A stretch of 17,500 nucleotides of DNA from Symbiodinium natans (GCA_905221605.1 CAJNDS010002405.1:190001-207500); one strand, 5' to 3'. Shown: positions 1-6,244, counted from the first letter of the stretch. Notes: generated by a model not told the origin, from the letters alone. Made by a program: numbers and translations.

Positions 1-1340
1 CTTCACATGTGAAAGCTTTGACTCTACAAAGCACGCTGTACATACTTGCGACTTTTCTAGTTCCAGTACGCCAGTAGACCGTTGAGCCTTGCACACAACG
101 ACGTATATTCCTTGATGAATCATAACGCGTGCTTCTGTGGCCATGTGGACAGGCCAGCGCACAGCAATAATCATCGAGTCATCGCACCATTACATGCACT
201 TGCTTTCTACATGTATTCCGATATCACGTCCCTGTGCTTCAATCCGGTGCTGCTGCGCCAACACACCTCACGCTGCTCACATGATGAGTTGGTGAGTTTC
301 AAAATCGATGGATGATCGATAGCTGATTGAGTCTTGGTAGCCTAACCTAGCCGGCATCGTTCCCAGCTGAAGGCTTGCGCCCCATGTCGAAATCTGAGTC
401 TGAGCGAGAGTGGTTAAAGACTGGCTGGCAGCTAGACTCTAGACGCAACTCTACGATTGTGCTTCCCACTGACTCGAATTTGACCTGGGTGCAATGTCCT
501 GCAGCTCGCACTGTCGGTCGTGTCGGGGTTTGCGAAGCAGTGGTGTGGACTACTACGGCAGTGGCAGGCTCTGAGCAATGTGGAGAAGAAAAAAATAAGG
601 TCTGTGTCCGTGTTGCTGTGTTGCTGCAAACCTGTGCATTGTGTATGTGCTTGAACTTGACGGTGTCACAGCGTCACGTGAAACGACAAATTCCTAAGGT
701 CAAGCCACGGTCAAGCCAACAACGATGCATCTTTACTGACCTGCTCTGATGCGCTTCCGCATGTTTAAGACAAGTGTGCAAAGCACCCTGTTCACTTCTC
801 ACATCAATGATGTGTGACGAGGCGATATTGCGTGTTATGCCTGCAGAACTGCAGCGACACAACTCTAGGTGAACTGTCGCACGGCTGAATGATTTGCGAT
901 GTGTCATACTCATCGGTTGCCAACACTAGAGAAAGCTTGAACCGTGTATTAGGTTTTCAGCCGCATGCGTATAAATTGTGCCTCGTGGATGCATCACCGC
1001 AGAGTGAAACAAGACACTGGTGCATGCTGAGATTGCAATGGTTTGCTATGAGAAGTGAGTTGGAATCCGGCGACATTTATCGACGCGTGTATCATGTTCG
1101 GGAAATAGTATAAGAGCTTCATGAGAGCATTCAAGTTTCACCGTAAGCATGCCACATGGCCACATGATCCGATCATGAGCCCCACACAGCCTCCCTTAGG
1201 ACTGAGGGGGGAGCCACTTCTAAGACAACCTGGTCCGTGGTTTTCCAATGAACTGAGGGTTCATACACAAAAGCTCCTAAGCTGCACAACAGCCTCTAAG
1301 CCTCTAAGCCGCACAAAGACCGGCAACGGCCCCTGAACCC
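1..1340. other. repeat-poor segment, no supported gene
   Basis: I see no gene here that I can support. Frames of up to 124 codons are open on either strand (for example 375-749), but they overlap each other, have low-complexity or Cys/His-rich translations and lack convincing splice context. Unlike the rest of the window, this segment contains no TTTAGGG/CCCTAAA motifs. The only local structure is a short imperfect direct repeat near 1272-1317 around CCTAAGC-GCACAA. It could be intergenic DNA or one long intron. Confidence 0.5.
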
Positions 1341-1352
1341 TGAGCCCTCCAG

Positions 1353-1399
1353 ATCTTGGCCCAGGTCACCTTGGTTCCAGGAGCTTTGCGGGTCTCCTG
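1353..1399 (+). CDS. exon-like island, unknown gene
   Basis: A 47-nt stretch lies between an acceptor-like CCCTCCAG and a donor-like GTGAAAG at 1400. All three frames are open, so the phase cannot be fixed; one frame gives ILAQVTLVPGALRVS. GC is higher than in the flanking repeats. It has no recognisable domain and is supported only by splice context and composition. Confidence 0.22.
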
Positions 1400-1480
1400 G
1401 TGAAAGTATAGCCCGAAATCACGAGATTATGTGGGAGGATGGATTTAGGGAGTACGGTTTCGAAGTGGAGCACCCTAAGC

Positions 1481-1552
1481 CCTGAGCCCTAAACCCTAAA
1501 CCCTAAACCCGAACCCTAAACCCTAAACCCGAAACCCTAAACCCTAAACCCC
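1481..1552. repeat. telomere-like CCCTAAA array, degenerate
   Basis: About nine CCCTAAA units are interspersed with CCGAA and CCTGAG variants. This is the first telomere-like block in the window and marks the change from repeat-free to repeat-rich sequence. Confidence 0.9.
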
Positions 1553-1572
1553 TAAGACTTGTATCAAGACAG

Positions 1573-1610
1573 GGCCGGCCTCAGCCTCGGATGCTGGGGC
1601 TGCACGTCGG
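1573..1610 (+). CDS. exon-like island, unknown gene
   Basis: A 38-nt GC-rich stretch lies between ATCAAGACAG and the donor-like GTAACT at 1611. One frame gives PASASDAGAAR. It is very short, and the frame is uncertain. Confidence 0.18.
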
Positions 1611-1806
1611 GTAACTGTTGTTATGACTTCTCGTTCGGGTGCCGACTAAACTGGGTCCTTGTTGGTTATAATTTTACATGTTTGTCCTATAAATTCCCGA
1701 TAAGGAATACACTGAATAAACATGATAATTCTTAATATAACCCCAACAAGGGAAGCAGTAAAACTTGCCCACTCATGAACATTCAAGTAGGCTAGCAAGG
1801 CCCGGG

Positions 1807-1970
1807 TGTTAGGGTTTTGGTGTATAGGGTTCTGGGTTTGGAGTTTAGGGATTTAGGGGTTTAGGGGTTTAGGGGTTTAGGGCCTAGGGTTTGGGGGTTT
1901 AGAGGTTCAGGGCGTGTGGGCCCTAAACCCTGAACCCTAAACCCTCAACCCCAAACCCTAAACCCTAAGC
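1807..1970. repeat. head-to-head telomere-like block
   Basis: Degenerate TTTAGGG/TTTAGGGG units (to about 1912) are followed directly by CCCTAAA/CCCTGAA units (from 1921). The halves face each other and form a large imperfect inverted repeat around GGGCGTGTGGGCCC. Such head-to-head telomere motifs can come from end fusion or from insertion in opposite orientations; the sequence alone does not decide. Confidence 0.85.
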
Positions 1971-1983
1971 TTCGAGAGCCCAG

Positions 1984-2040
1984 GACTGGGTCGACTTTCT
2001 GCGAAGTGTCACGGACCATCAGGCAACGGCACCGCACATG
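1984..2040 (+). CDS. exon-like island (DWVDFLRSVTDHQ)
   Basis: This follows the acceptor-like GAGAGCCCAG. The open frame reads DWVDFLRSVTDHQ and continues ATAPHMGHSSP before running into a C tract at 2061. A GC donor is possible at 2023 (CATCAG|GCAACG), which would end the exon after DHQ. Codon third positions are mostly G or C. No family is recognised. Confidence 0.35.
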
Positions 2041-2060
2041 GGGCACTCTTCCCCTCAACG

Positions 2061-2073
2061 CCCCCCCCCCCCC
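2061..2073. repeat. poly-C tract
   Basis: A run of 13 C follows the island ending near 2040. Length in the real genome may differ, because homopolymers of this size are error-prone in sequencing. Confidence 0.9.
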
Positions 2074-2151
2074 ACCTCAAACTGGAAAAGCGTTATGCGT
2101 CCTATGTGTAGGGCTTAAGGTTTAGGGACTCTCTAAATCCTGATACCCCCT

Positions 2152-2167
2152 CCCCCCCCCCCCCCCC
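2152..2167. repeat. poly-C tract upstream of an acceptor
   Basis: A run of 16 C is followed at once by AG at 2168-2169 and a coding-like island. It sits where a polypyrimidine tract of a 3' splice site would be. Confidence 0.85.
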
Positions 2168-2169
2168 AG

Positions 2170-2218
2170 CCACGAGGGCTTGCCACACAGCATGAAAAAG
2201 CACTGAAAAAGCACGTCG
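2170..2218 (+). CDS. exon-like island (PRGLATQHEKALKKHV)
   Basis: It starts directly after poly-C plus CAG and reads PRGLATQHEKALKKHV in the one long open frame. A GC donor (GTCG|GCTAGC) is possible at 2219. The peptide is lysine-rich and looks helical. No family is recognised. Confidence 0.33.
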
Positions 2219-2238
2219 GCTAGCTTGAAGCTACTATC

Positions 2239-2339
2239 TGCTTAAGAACCCCAAACGAAAAAAAGCTAACAATCCCTATATTCCCCTCAATATGGAAGAA
2301 TACTTTTTTTTTTTCTGGGGGGGGGGGGGTTCTTAAGCA
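2239..2339. mobile_element. foldback element with 14-bp perfect arms
   Basis: The arms are TGCTTAAGAACCCC at 2239-2252 and its exact reverse complement at 2326-2339. The interior of about 73 bp holds an A-rich stretch, a T11 run (2304-2314) and a G13 run (2317-2329, partly in the right arm). It has no coding capacity, so it could be a non-autonomous MITE/foldback unit or a hairpin-forming intron piece. A clean target duplication was not found. Confidence 0.5.
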
Positions 2340-2398
2340 ATTAGCAGGAAGTTAGACACCCTTTGTAGCATCACTTCACAGTCAGAGCACGTCCGCAG

Positions 2399-2473
2399 AA
2401 AGTAGACATGAATAAGTCGGGCTGCGAAGTAGGAGAATCCCTTATATGCCAAGTCTCCCGATCCTCCAAGTAA
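2399..2473 (+). CDS. possible terminal exon with TAA stop
   Basis: After the acceptor-like GTCCGCAG, 24 codons are open (KVDMNKSGCEVGESLICQ, then VSRSSK) and end in TAA at 2471-2473. Composition is balanced and not repeat-derived. If real it is a 3' terminal exon, or a frame passing an undetected donor. No family is recognised. Confidence 0.35.
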   Translation, partial: KVDMNKSGCEVGESLICQVSRSSK

Positions 2474-2527
2474 TCATTCCAGCATTCCATGAACCAGAAT
2501 ACTGCCCGTAAATACCAGACATGACTT

Positions 2528-2684
2528 GGGATGCTCCGCCAGTTATACGAACAGCTCCTTAATGTGGATGATAGTACCCCGATTAAGGACTGTTAGAATA
2601 AGGGGGAGCCCCCCCTGTTATACTAATAATCCTTAATAGGGATCATAATGGGGGGGTGCTCGACTTTTTTGGGGGGAATATCCC
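2528..2684. mobile_element. MITE-like element, family D copy 1, with 8-bp TSD
   Basis: Terminal inverted repeats are GGGATGCTCCGCC on the left and the complement of GGGATATTCCCCCC on the right. The flanks carry the 8-bp direct repeat GACATGAC at 2518-2525 and 2687-2694. The centre folds further: ATTAAGGACTGTTAGAATAA pairs with a right arm ending CCTTAAT at 2637. There is no reading frame for a transposase. TIR plus 8-bp duplication is what hAT-type non-autonomous elements show, but the termini do not let me assign a superfamily. A related copy lies at 7431-7630 and a weaker relative at 11185-11289. Confidence 0.65.
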
Positions 2685-2737
2685 ACGACATGACCTCACA
2701 CAATGCAAACCTCGCCTGAACCCTGAGAAACACAACA

Positions 2738-2780
2738 GCCGGGCCTCAAGAGCTTGGACTTCTAGAGTTTCCGGATAGCC
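2738..2780 (+). CDS. weak exon-like island
   Basis: After CACAACAG the frame AGPQELGLLEFPDSP is open until it merges with the CCCTAAA array. It is short and no donor is seen before the repeat. This could be chance. Confidence 0.2.
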
Positions 2781-2824
2781 CTAAACCCTAAACCCTAAAC
2801 CCTAAACCCTAAACCCTAAACCCT
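2779..2824. repeat. telomere-like CCCTAAA array
   Basis: Six near-perfect CCCTAAA units sit between two coding-like islands, so probably in an intron. Confidence 0.92.
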
Positions 2825-2874
2825 GATTAAACCCCAAACTCTAAACGTTTTTTGTTTGGGTTCTAGGGCCTCAG

Positions 2875-2972
2875 GTGGAGAATCCGCACTTCTGGTCCTT
2901 GGTCGGCAGGGGTGGCGACAGCCCCGCAGCAGCACCAGGGGGACAGGAAGTAGCCAGGGTCCATACCACGTG
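2875..2972 (+). CDS. exon-like island (VENPHFWSLVGRGGDS)
   Basis: A 98-nt stretch lies between the acceptor-like GGGCCTCAG and the canonical donor-like GTGAGC at 2973. The frame reads VENPHFWSLVGRGGDS, then PAAAPGGQEVARVHTT, with mostly G/C third positions and phase 2 at the exit. It stands out from the AT-rich repeat background. One alternative frame is also open but has poorer codon usage. No family is recognised. Confidence 0.45.
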
Positions 2973-3002
2973 GTGAGCGTATGTTGGGCTTAGTAGCCCT
3001 CA

Positions 3003-3080
3003 ACCCTAGACCCTAAACCCTAAACCCTAAACCCCTATTTCAAAAATGAGGATGTAGGGTTCAGGGTTTAGGGCTACTAG
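3003..3080. repeat. telomere-like repeats, both orientations
   Basis: CCCTAAA units at 3003-3034 are followed, after about 20 bp, by GGGTTCAGGGTTTAGGG. This is another head-to-head arrangement. Confidence 0.85.
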
Positions 3081-3083
3081 GGC

Positions 3084-3186
3084 CCTTATTCCCTTGTTTC
3101 AGGGTTTAGGTTCCCTTATAAGCCCCTTTAAACCAAAAAGGGCACCCTTTTTATTCCCAGGTTACTCTTGGGTCTAGTCAACCCAG
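3084..3186. repeat. dispersed repeat family B, copy 1
   Basis: This shares an ordered set of blocks with 12265-12401: CCCTT-TTTCAGGGTTT, AAGCCCCTTTAA-CCAA, AGGGGCAC-like, then TTTTTATTCC-AGGTTAC-CTTGGGTC. Here ATTCCCAG at 3153-3160 occurs once, uninterrupted. Confidence 0.6.
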
Positions 3187-3242
3187 ACGGGTTTGGGGTT
3201 TGGGGCAAACCCTGAACCCTAAACCCCAAACCCCAAACCCTT

Positions 3243-3285
3243 AGCCCCTTTTATTCCTAGGTTACTCTTGGGTCTAGTTAGAGTT
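3243..3285. repeat. dispersed repeat family B, partial copy
   Basis: This repeats the right end of family B: AGCCCCTTTTATTCCTAG, then GTTACTCTTGGGTCTAGT. ATTCCTAG at 3253-3260 occurs once, giving an uninterrupted version of the site split in the copy at 12265. Confidence 0.6.
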
Positions 3286-3446
3286 CCTTCTACATGCTGC
3301 TGAACATATGGGGGTGTTTCCGAAATTCGGGGTACCTTGCTGGGGTCCTTATTATAAGGGTGGGCTTCTCTGGGGGTGGGCACCAACCGCTCGGGTGGCT
3401 TATTATATCTTCAAGTTGCGACGAGCCGTCGCTCCATGAAGAACCC

Positions 3447-3482
3447 CCCTAAACTCTCGATACTTGGGGAGAGAGTTTAGGG
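3447..3482. repeat. 12-bp perfect hairpin with telomere-motif arms
   Basis: The arms CCCTAAACTCTC (3447-3458) and GAGAGTTTAGGG (3471-3482) pair perfectly around a 12-nt loop. They are opposed telomere-like motifs and may be a remnant of a head-to-head insertion. Confidence 0.6.
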
Positions 3483-3489
3483 TATTCAG

Positions 3490-3564
3490 ATCAATGCAGC
3501 AACCTGCTGGTTCGAAAAAGCAAATGCCGATGCCCCGCCACCATATGCATGTTACTTCTCATGA
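3490..3564 (+). CDS. exon-like island (INAATCWFEKANADAPPP)
   Basis: After GGTATTCAG the frame INAATCWFEKANADAPPP, then YACYFS, is open for 24 codons to TGA at 3562-3564. A splice exit before the stop is as likely as a true terminus. Balanced composition and a natural-looking peptide support coding. No family is recognised. Confidence 0.38.
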   Translation: MNAATCWFEKANADAPPPYACYFS

Positions 3565-3596
3565 AGATATCCTGTATTTACTTCAGTAGAGCTCAG

Positions 3597-3689
3597 GTTA
3601 TGACTACATCCAGCGGAATGTTTGGATGACAAACGATGGCTTCAGAGACTTCATGCACCAGGGCAGAATCCGACCACATGTTGATCAAG
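3597..3689 (+). CDS. exon-like island (YDYIQRNVWMTNDGF)
   Basis: After AGAGCTCAG the frame YDYIQRNVWMTNDGF, then RDFMHQGRIRPHVDQ, is open for 30 codons, entry phase 1. The exit could be a GT donor after PHV-coding sequence (CAT|GTTGAT) or a non-canonical GA donor at 3690. The peptide has strongly protein-like composition. It lies upstream of the dioxygenase exons and could belong to the same gene, but no motif shows this. Confidence 0.45.
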
Positions 3690-3778
3690 GATAGCACTAG
3701 CTTGGCTCTGCTGCTTGGAGCCTAGGATGTGCTTTGAGGCTTGCTTTGGAAGTTTGATTTCGGCAGTTTTTCTAACAG

Positions 3779-3809
3779 GGTCAGCAACGAAGCAATAAAG
3801 GACCTTTCA
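3779..3809 (+). CDS. micro-exon candidate (VSNEAIKDLS)
   Basis: A 31-nt island lies between TTTTTCTAACAG, a good pyrimidine-rich acceptor, and the donor GTATCC at 3810. The frame reads VSNEAIKDLS, entry phase 2, exit phase 0. Confidence 0.35.
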
Positions 3810-3827
3810 GTATCCCTGTGTTAACTA

Positions 3828-3844
3828 CCCCCCCCCCCCCCCCC
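3828..3844. repeat. poly-C tract
   Basis: A run of 17 C downstream of the micro-exon candidate, with no other structure. Confidence 0.9.
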
Positions 3845-4198
3845 TTAACCCACCTCATAAGTCAAACCCTACACCTGCGTCTGGCGTGAGCGTCGAACCA
3901 CTATGGACATGAAAGAAGCCCTAATTCAATTGAGCACCCTAAACCCGAAGCCCTAACCCTAGTGCAGGTGGGTCCCTTTCACGCACTTCCTGGCAAATCG
4001 GGTTTGGGTTTTGGTGTGTGCTCAACGCGGTCCAGACCTAGCCTTAGAGTTGAGGCTGGTACGTAAGGCTTTGCCAGGCAGTACCCTCAGTCCGTGGCTA
4101 AAAAAGGGTTACAGCGCAGCTGGACATGTTTTTCTTTAACCCCCCATACTGAAATTCCCAGACGAGGATGAGCTACACTTAACGTAATCTTTCGACAG

Positions 4199-4406
4199 CA
4201 AGGTACTACTCACCGTTGGCCCATGTTATCGCCCAGCTGGCCAAGACAGAAGAGGTGCGTCCGACCACGGACGTACTGATCGTAAACCCCAACGACTTTT
4301 GGCAAGCAGTCTCCCTGAACCTCAAACCGGAAGAACCAGCTATGCAGATGTCCAAAATGACCCAAACCCCAAGCCCAAAATCAAGCCCTAAAAACACATT
4401 CGAATG
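4199..4406 (+). CDS. longest exon candidate of the 5' part
   Basis: After the acceptor AATCTTTCGACAG one frame is open throughout: RYYSPLAHVIAQLAKTEE, then VRPTTDVLIVNPNDFWQ and AVSLNLKPEEPAMQ, to a donor-like GTGAGA at 4407. An earlier donor GTGCGT at 4255 would end the exon after AKTEE in phase 0. The first two thirds look like real protein with hydrophobic periodicity; the tail (TQTPSPKSSPKN) is low-complexity and may be read-through into intron. No family is recognised. It lies about 0.9 kb upstream of the first dioxygenase motif and might be its N-terminal part. Confidence 0.48.
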
Positions 4407-4420
4407 GTGAGACCTTCAAG

Positions 4421-4481
4421 GAGGACCCCACACTGAATCCCTCACCGTATGCCTTCGAAACACGGTCAAGCCCGGGCCTGG
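4421..4481 (+). CDS. exon-like island (EDPTLNPSPYAFETRSS)
   Basis: After CCTTCAAG the frame EDPTLNPSPYAFETRSS is open, phase 0, with a possible GC donor at 4482 (GCCTGG|GCTAAC). It is phase-compatible with the short form of the preceding exon (exit at 4254). Confidence 0.33.
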
Positions 4482-4540
4482 GCTAACTCCACAATTCGAA
4501 GTACAAGCGGCCGCTCTGGGTAACTCCACTATTCGAAGTA
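4478..4540. repeat. tandem duplication across a donor-like site
   Basis: CTGGGCTAACTCCACAATTC and CTGGGTAACTCCACTATTC recur about 37 bp apart, each followed by GAAGTA. In one copy the putative intron start reads GCTAAC, in the other GTAACT. Confidence 0.6.
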
Positions 4541-4618
4541 ATGGCCCTGTCAACCTGCCCTTCCACCCCTAAAGCAGACACCTACTTGGGGAGAGTATCC
4601 GTCTATTTTCGGGACATG
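4539..4618 (+). CDS. exon-like island (DTYLGRVSVYFRDM)
   Basis: After ATTCGAAG a frame runs ALSTCPSTPKADTYLGRV, then SVYFRDM, to a donor-like GTGCTT at 4619. An ATG at 4541 is in frame, and the frame stays open to TAA at 4649. A later acceptor at 4576-4577 (AAAGCAG) could make a 41-nt micro-exon instead. The peptide end looks like a beta strand. No family is recognised. Confidence 0.4.
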
Positions 4619-4631
4619 GTGCTTTGCGCAG

Positions 4632-4675
4632 CCCTAAAGCCTAAAGCCTAAACCCTAAACCCTAAACCCTAAACT
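4632..4675. repeat. telomere-like CCCTAAA array
   Basis: About six units, the first of them CCTAAAG variants. A second short array follows at 4723-4769. Confidence 0.9.
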
Positions 4676-4722
4676 TTTTGAAGGACCACTCAAAGACTAG
4701 TTTAGACGGAGCCCATATCATT

Positions 4723-4800
4723 ACCCTAAACCCTAAACCCAAAAATGTCCCTAAACCCTAAACCCTCAGCGAGTAAACCCTAAGCCCTGAACCCTAAGCC
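4723..4800. repeat. telomere-like CCCTAAA array, interrupted
   Basis: Pairs of CCCTAAA units are separated by AAAAATGTCC and CAGCGAGT, then degenerate into CCCTGAA and CCCTAAG. Confidence 0.85.
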
Positions 4801-4848
4801 CAAAACCCAAAAGAGACAACAATGTACACGGGTTCTTGGGTGCCCCAG

Positions 4849-4905
4849 AATAGTCCTCTAAGCGCACTTTTTGGGAGTCTTGCTCGTGCAAACTACGCGC
4901 CATAG
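4849..4905 (+). CDS. exon-like island (NSPLSALFGSLARANY)
   Basis: After GGTGCCCCAG the frame NSPLSALFGSLARANYAP is open to TAG at 4903. A GC donor after the tyrosine codon (AACTAC|GCGCCA, phase 0) would join it in frame to the WHQD island at 5273, giving ANY-DGIGWHQD. A tyrosine shortly before the metal site is seen in several 2OG dioxygenases, so this may be the preceding exon. That link is inference. Confidence 0.4.
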   Translation, partial: NSPLSALFGSLARANYAP

Positions 4906-4912
4906 TCAGGAT

Positions 4913-4976
4913 TTAGGGTTTAGGGCTTAGGGCTTAGGGTTTAGGGTATGGGGTTTAGGGTTTCGGGTTAAGGGTC
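4913..4976. repeat. telomere-like TTTAGGG array
   Basis: About nine units, several changed to CTTAGGG, TATGGGG or TTTCGGG. Confidence 0.9.
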
Positions 4977-5008
4977 TTATGTTTGTTGAGATCTACGGGT
5001 AGTTATCT

Positions 5009-5129
5009 GGGCCCTTAATGTGGCCCCTTACCTTCTTGAACGGGTTCTGATGTTCGGGTTGTATAGGGTATATAAGGGTCCCCTGTTAAGGGCCAATACT
5101 GAGGGACCATGAAACTACCTCTAAATGAG
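5009..5129. repeat. dispersed repeat family A, copy 1
   Basis: Diverged but collinear copies lie at 9814-9970, 11881-11972 and (fragment) 14995-15030. Shared blocks are CCCTTAA-TGG-CCCTTACC, GGGTTCTGA-GT-TGGG, TATAGGGTATATAAGGGTCC and AGTTAGGGGCC-AT. GGCCCTTAA at 5010-5018 pairs with TTAAGGGCC at 5087-5095, so the unit can fold. No coding potential. Confidence 0.6.
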
Positions 5130-5165
5130 AAGAATCATAGGAACCCCTCAGCCCGAAGCCCTAAG

Positions 5166-5181
5166 CCCCCCCCCCCCCCCC
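5166..5181. repeat. poly-C tract
   Basis: A run of 16 C upstream of the telomere-like array at 5221. Confidence 0.9.
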
Positions 5182-5220
5182 ATATCTCAGTGCGAGAGTC
5201 GAAAACCCCTCATATCTTGC

Positions 5221-5252
5221 AACCCTAAACCCTAAACCCTAAACCCTAAACC
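5221..5252. repeat. telomere-like CCCTAAA array
   Basis: Four and a half perfect units end 20 bp before the WHQD exon. With the TTTAGGG array at 5344 they bracket that exon head-to-head. Confidence 0.92.
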
Positions 5253-5272
5253 GCTTGGGGCCGAAGCCCAAG

Positions 5273-5326
5273 GATGGTATCGGCTGGCACCAGGACAACC
5301 AAAATGGGCCCATAGAGGCGGACTAC
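5273..5326 (+). CDS. 2OG-Fe(II) dioxygenase, PhyH-like: exon with HxD metal site
   Basis: The island reads DGIGWHQDNQNGPIEADY and follows CGAAGCCCAAG. His (codon 5288-5290) and Asp (5294-5296) form the HxD motif that holds the catalytic iron in 2-oxoglutarate oxygenases. A tryptophan before the His and a Gln between are usual in the phytanoyl-CoA dioxygenase family. The frame continues AFGLEFG before a TAG inside the telomere-like repeat, so the exit must lie earlier; GC donors at 5318 or 5327 keep phase 0. Read alone the exon could also come from an AlkB-like protein; the downstream exons favour PhyH. Such enzymes hydroxylate small molecules or lipids; the substrate cannot be told. Confidence 0.6.
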
Positions 5327-5343
5327 GCCTTTGGGCTTGAGTT

Positions 5344-5401
5344 TGGGGTTTAGGGTTTAGGGTTTAGGGTTTAGGGTTTGGGGTTTAGGGTTTAGGGTTT
5401 C
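5344..5401. repeat. telomere-like TTTAGGG array
   Basis: Eight units, one changed to TTTGGGG. A long tail of degenerate GGGTTTA-TGGGGTTTAT motifs follows to about 5530. Confidence 0.93.
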
Positions 5402-5594
5402 CCATTTATGGGGTTTACAGGGTTTTATGGGGTTTATGAGGTGTGTTTTTTGGGGTTTATAGGGTTTATTGCGTTTGGAGGATCTATGGGGTTTGCAATT
5501 TAGAATGCATTCTGGCAAAAAGGGTTTAACGGGCTTAGGTTTTAAAGCTAAGGGTACAAATTCGTGGGATGACTGACTAAAATTGTTGGCCAAG

Positions 5595-5676
5595 GCTGTC
5601 CGCTGGTGGGTGGCCTTGGACAAGTGTGGCGAAGGCAAGGTCGGCGTGCCGGAATCTTGCTTGCGCATCTCGAAAG
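5595..5676 (+). CDS. PhyH-like dioxygenase: WWVALD exon
   Basis: After TTGTTGGCCAAG the frame reads AVRWWVALDKCGEGKVGV, then PESCLRISK, to the canonical donor GTGTTC at 5677. PhyH proteins carry a W-x-ALD strand followed by a GxL strand between the two metal-binding segments; WWVALD and ESCLRIS fit that place and order. High G/C at third positions. Entry phase 0, exit phase 1. It lies about 270 bp after the HxD exon. Confidence 0.6.
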
Positions 5677-5728
5677 GTGTTCAGGGGCCAGCGCAACCCT
5701 GATCCCTGCACGGTTGACGTTAACTAGA

Positions 5729-5836
5729 CTTGGTAGCCCGGTGGTACCCTTTTCCCTTTTTTTGGTTTAAGGTTCCCTTAGAAATTAACCAACCAAAAAA
5801 AGGAAACCCTCATAAAATGGTTACTGGGGTACCAAG
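5729..5836. mobile_element. 108-bp foldback element
   Basis: The ends are CTTGGTA and TACCAAG. Inside, TTTTTTTGGTT (to 5767) pairs with AACCAAAAAAAGG (from 5790), and GGTACCC near the left end pairs with GGGGTACC near the right. The long imperfect hairpin has a loop of about 20 nt. It lies in the presumed intron between the WWVALD exon and the next. No target duplication is evident. Confidence 0.5.
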
Positions 5837-5972
5837 CAGAGGAGGCTACACATACCCAATGACAAAGGCAAGGCTCTTGCCTCTTTATTTCAGGGTATGG
5901 GTTACTCTATAGGTAAGGGCTTGTAGATTAAAGGCCGTCGTGTTTGAAGTTGGGAATAACAAACCCCTCCAG

Positions 5973-6005
5973 TGCCCGTGCTGCAGCACCCGAAGAGCTT
6001 TGGAG
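5973..6005 (+). CDS. PhyH-like dioxygenase: 33-nt micro-exon
   Basis: The micro-exon lies between AAACCCCTCCAG and the donor GTGGGT at 6006. With one base from the previous exon it reads VPVLQHPKSFG. Entry and exit are both phase 1, matching the exons on either side. Small size makes it uncertain on its own. Confidence 0.5.
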
Positions 6006-6031
6006 GTGGGTTTCAAGGTTTAGTTCAGTCA

Positions 6032-6058
6032 CCCTAAACCCTAAACCCTAAACCCTAT
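6032..6058. repeat. telomere-like CCCTAAA array
   Basis: Nearly four units in a presumed intron. Confidence 0.88.
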
Positions 6059-6123
6059 AAAGCCTAAACCAGCTCTTCTGCTTCGATCAACCTGATTACC
6101 GACTTGGACACAGGGGAACTGTA

Positions 6124-6200
6124 GAGTGGGGTTCAGAGTTTAGGGTTGAGGGCTTTCCGGCAGCTTCCTCAGTCCGTGCTCAATAGGGTTTAGAGGGTTT
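6124..6200. repeat. dispersed 40-bp repeat, second copy near 4068
   Basis: GGCTTT-CCGGCAG followed by CCTCAGTCCGTG and CT-A-AGGGTT matches about 40 bp at 4068-4112 (GGCTTTGCCAGGCAG, CCTCAGTCCGTGGCTA). Here it is embedded in TTTAGGG-like motifs. Nature unknown. Confidence 0.4.
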
Positions 6201-6244
6201 AGGGTTAGGGTACGGGGCAACAGCCGGAGATCGCCTGATCTCAT

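Noticed and set aside
375-749. 124-codon + strand frame, the longest in the window
   Set aside because: No motif, no codon bias, an overlapping open minus frame, and no splice or start context; treated as chance.
4068-4112. Dinoflagellate spliced-leader gene or relic near TCCGTGGCTA
   Set aside because: Only the first few bases resemble the known leader; the conserved CATTTTGGCTCAAG part is absent here and was not seen elsewhere.
5273-5343. AlkB-type DNA/RNA repair dioxygenase
   Set aside because: The WHQDN exon alone would allow it, but WWVALD and EPGDLIVWNTRTIH downstream fit PhyH-type enzymes better; kept as a lesser alternative.
5357-5668. Minus-strand 103-codon frame ending in repeated NPKP-like residues
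   Set aside because: Its tail is translated CCCTAAA repeat and its start is antisense to the WWVALD exon, which has family motifs on the + strand.
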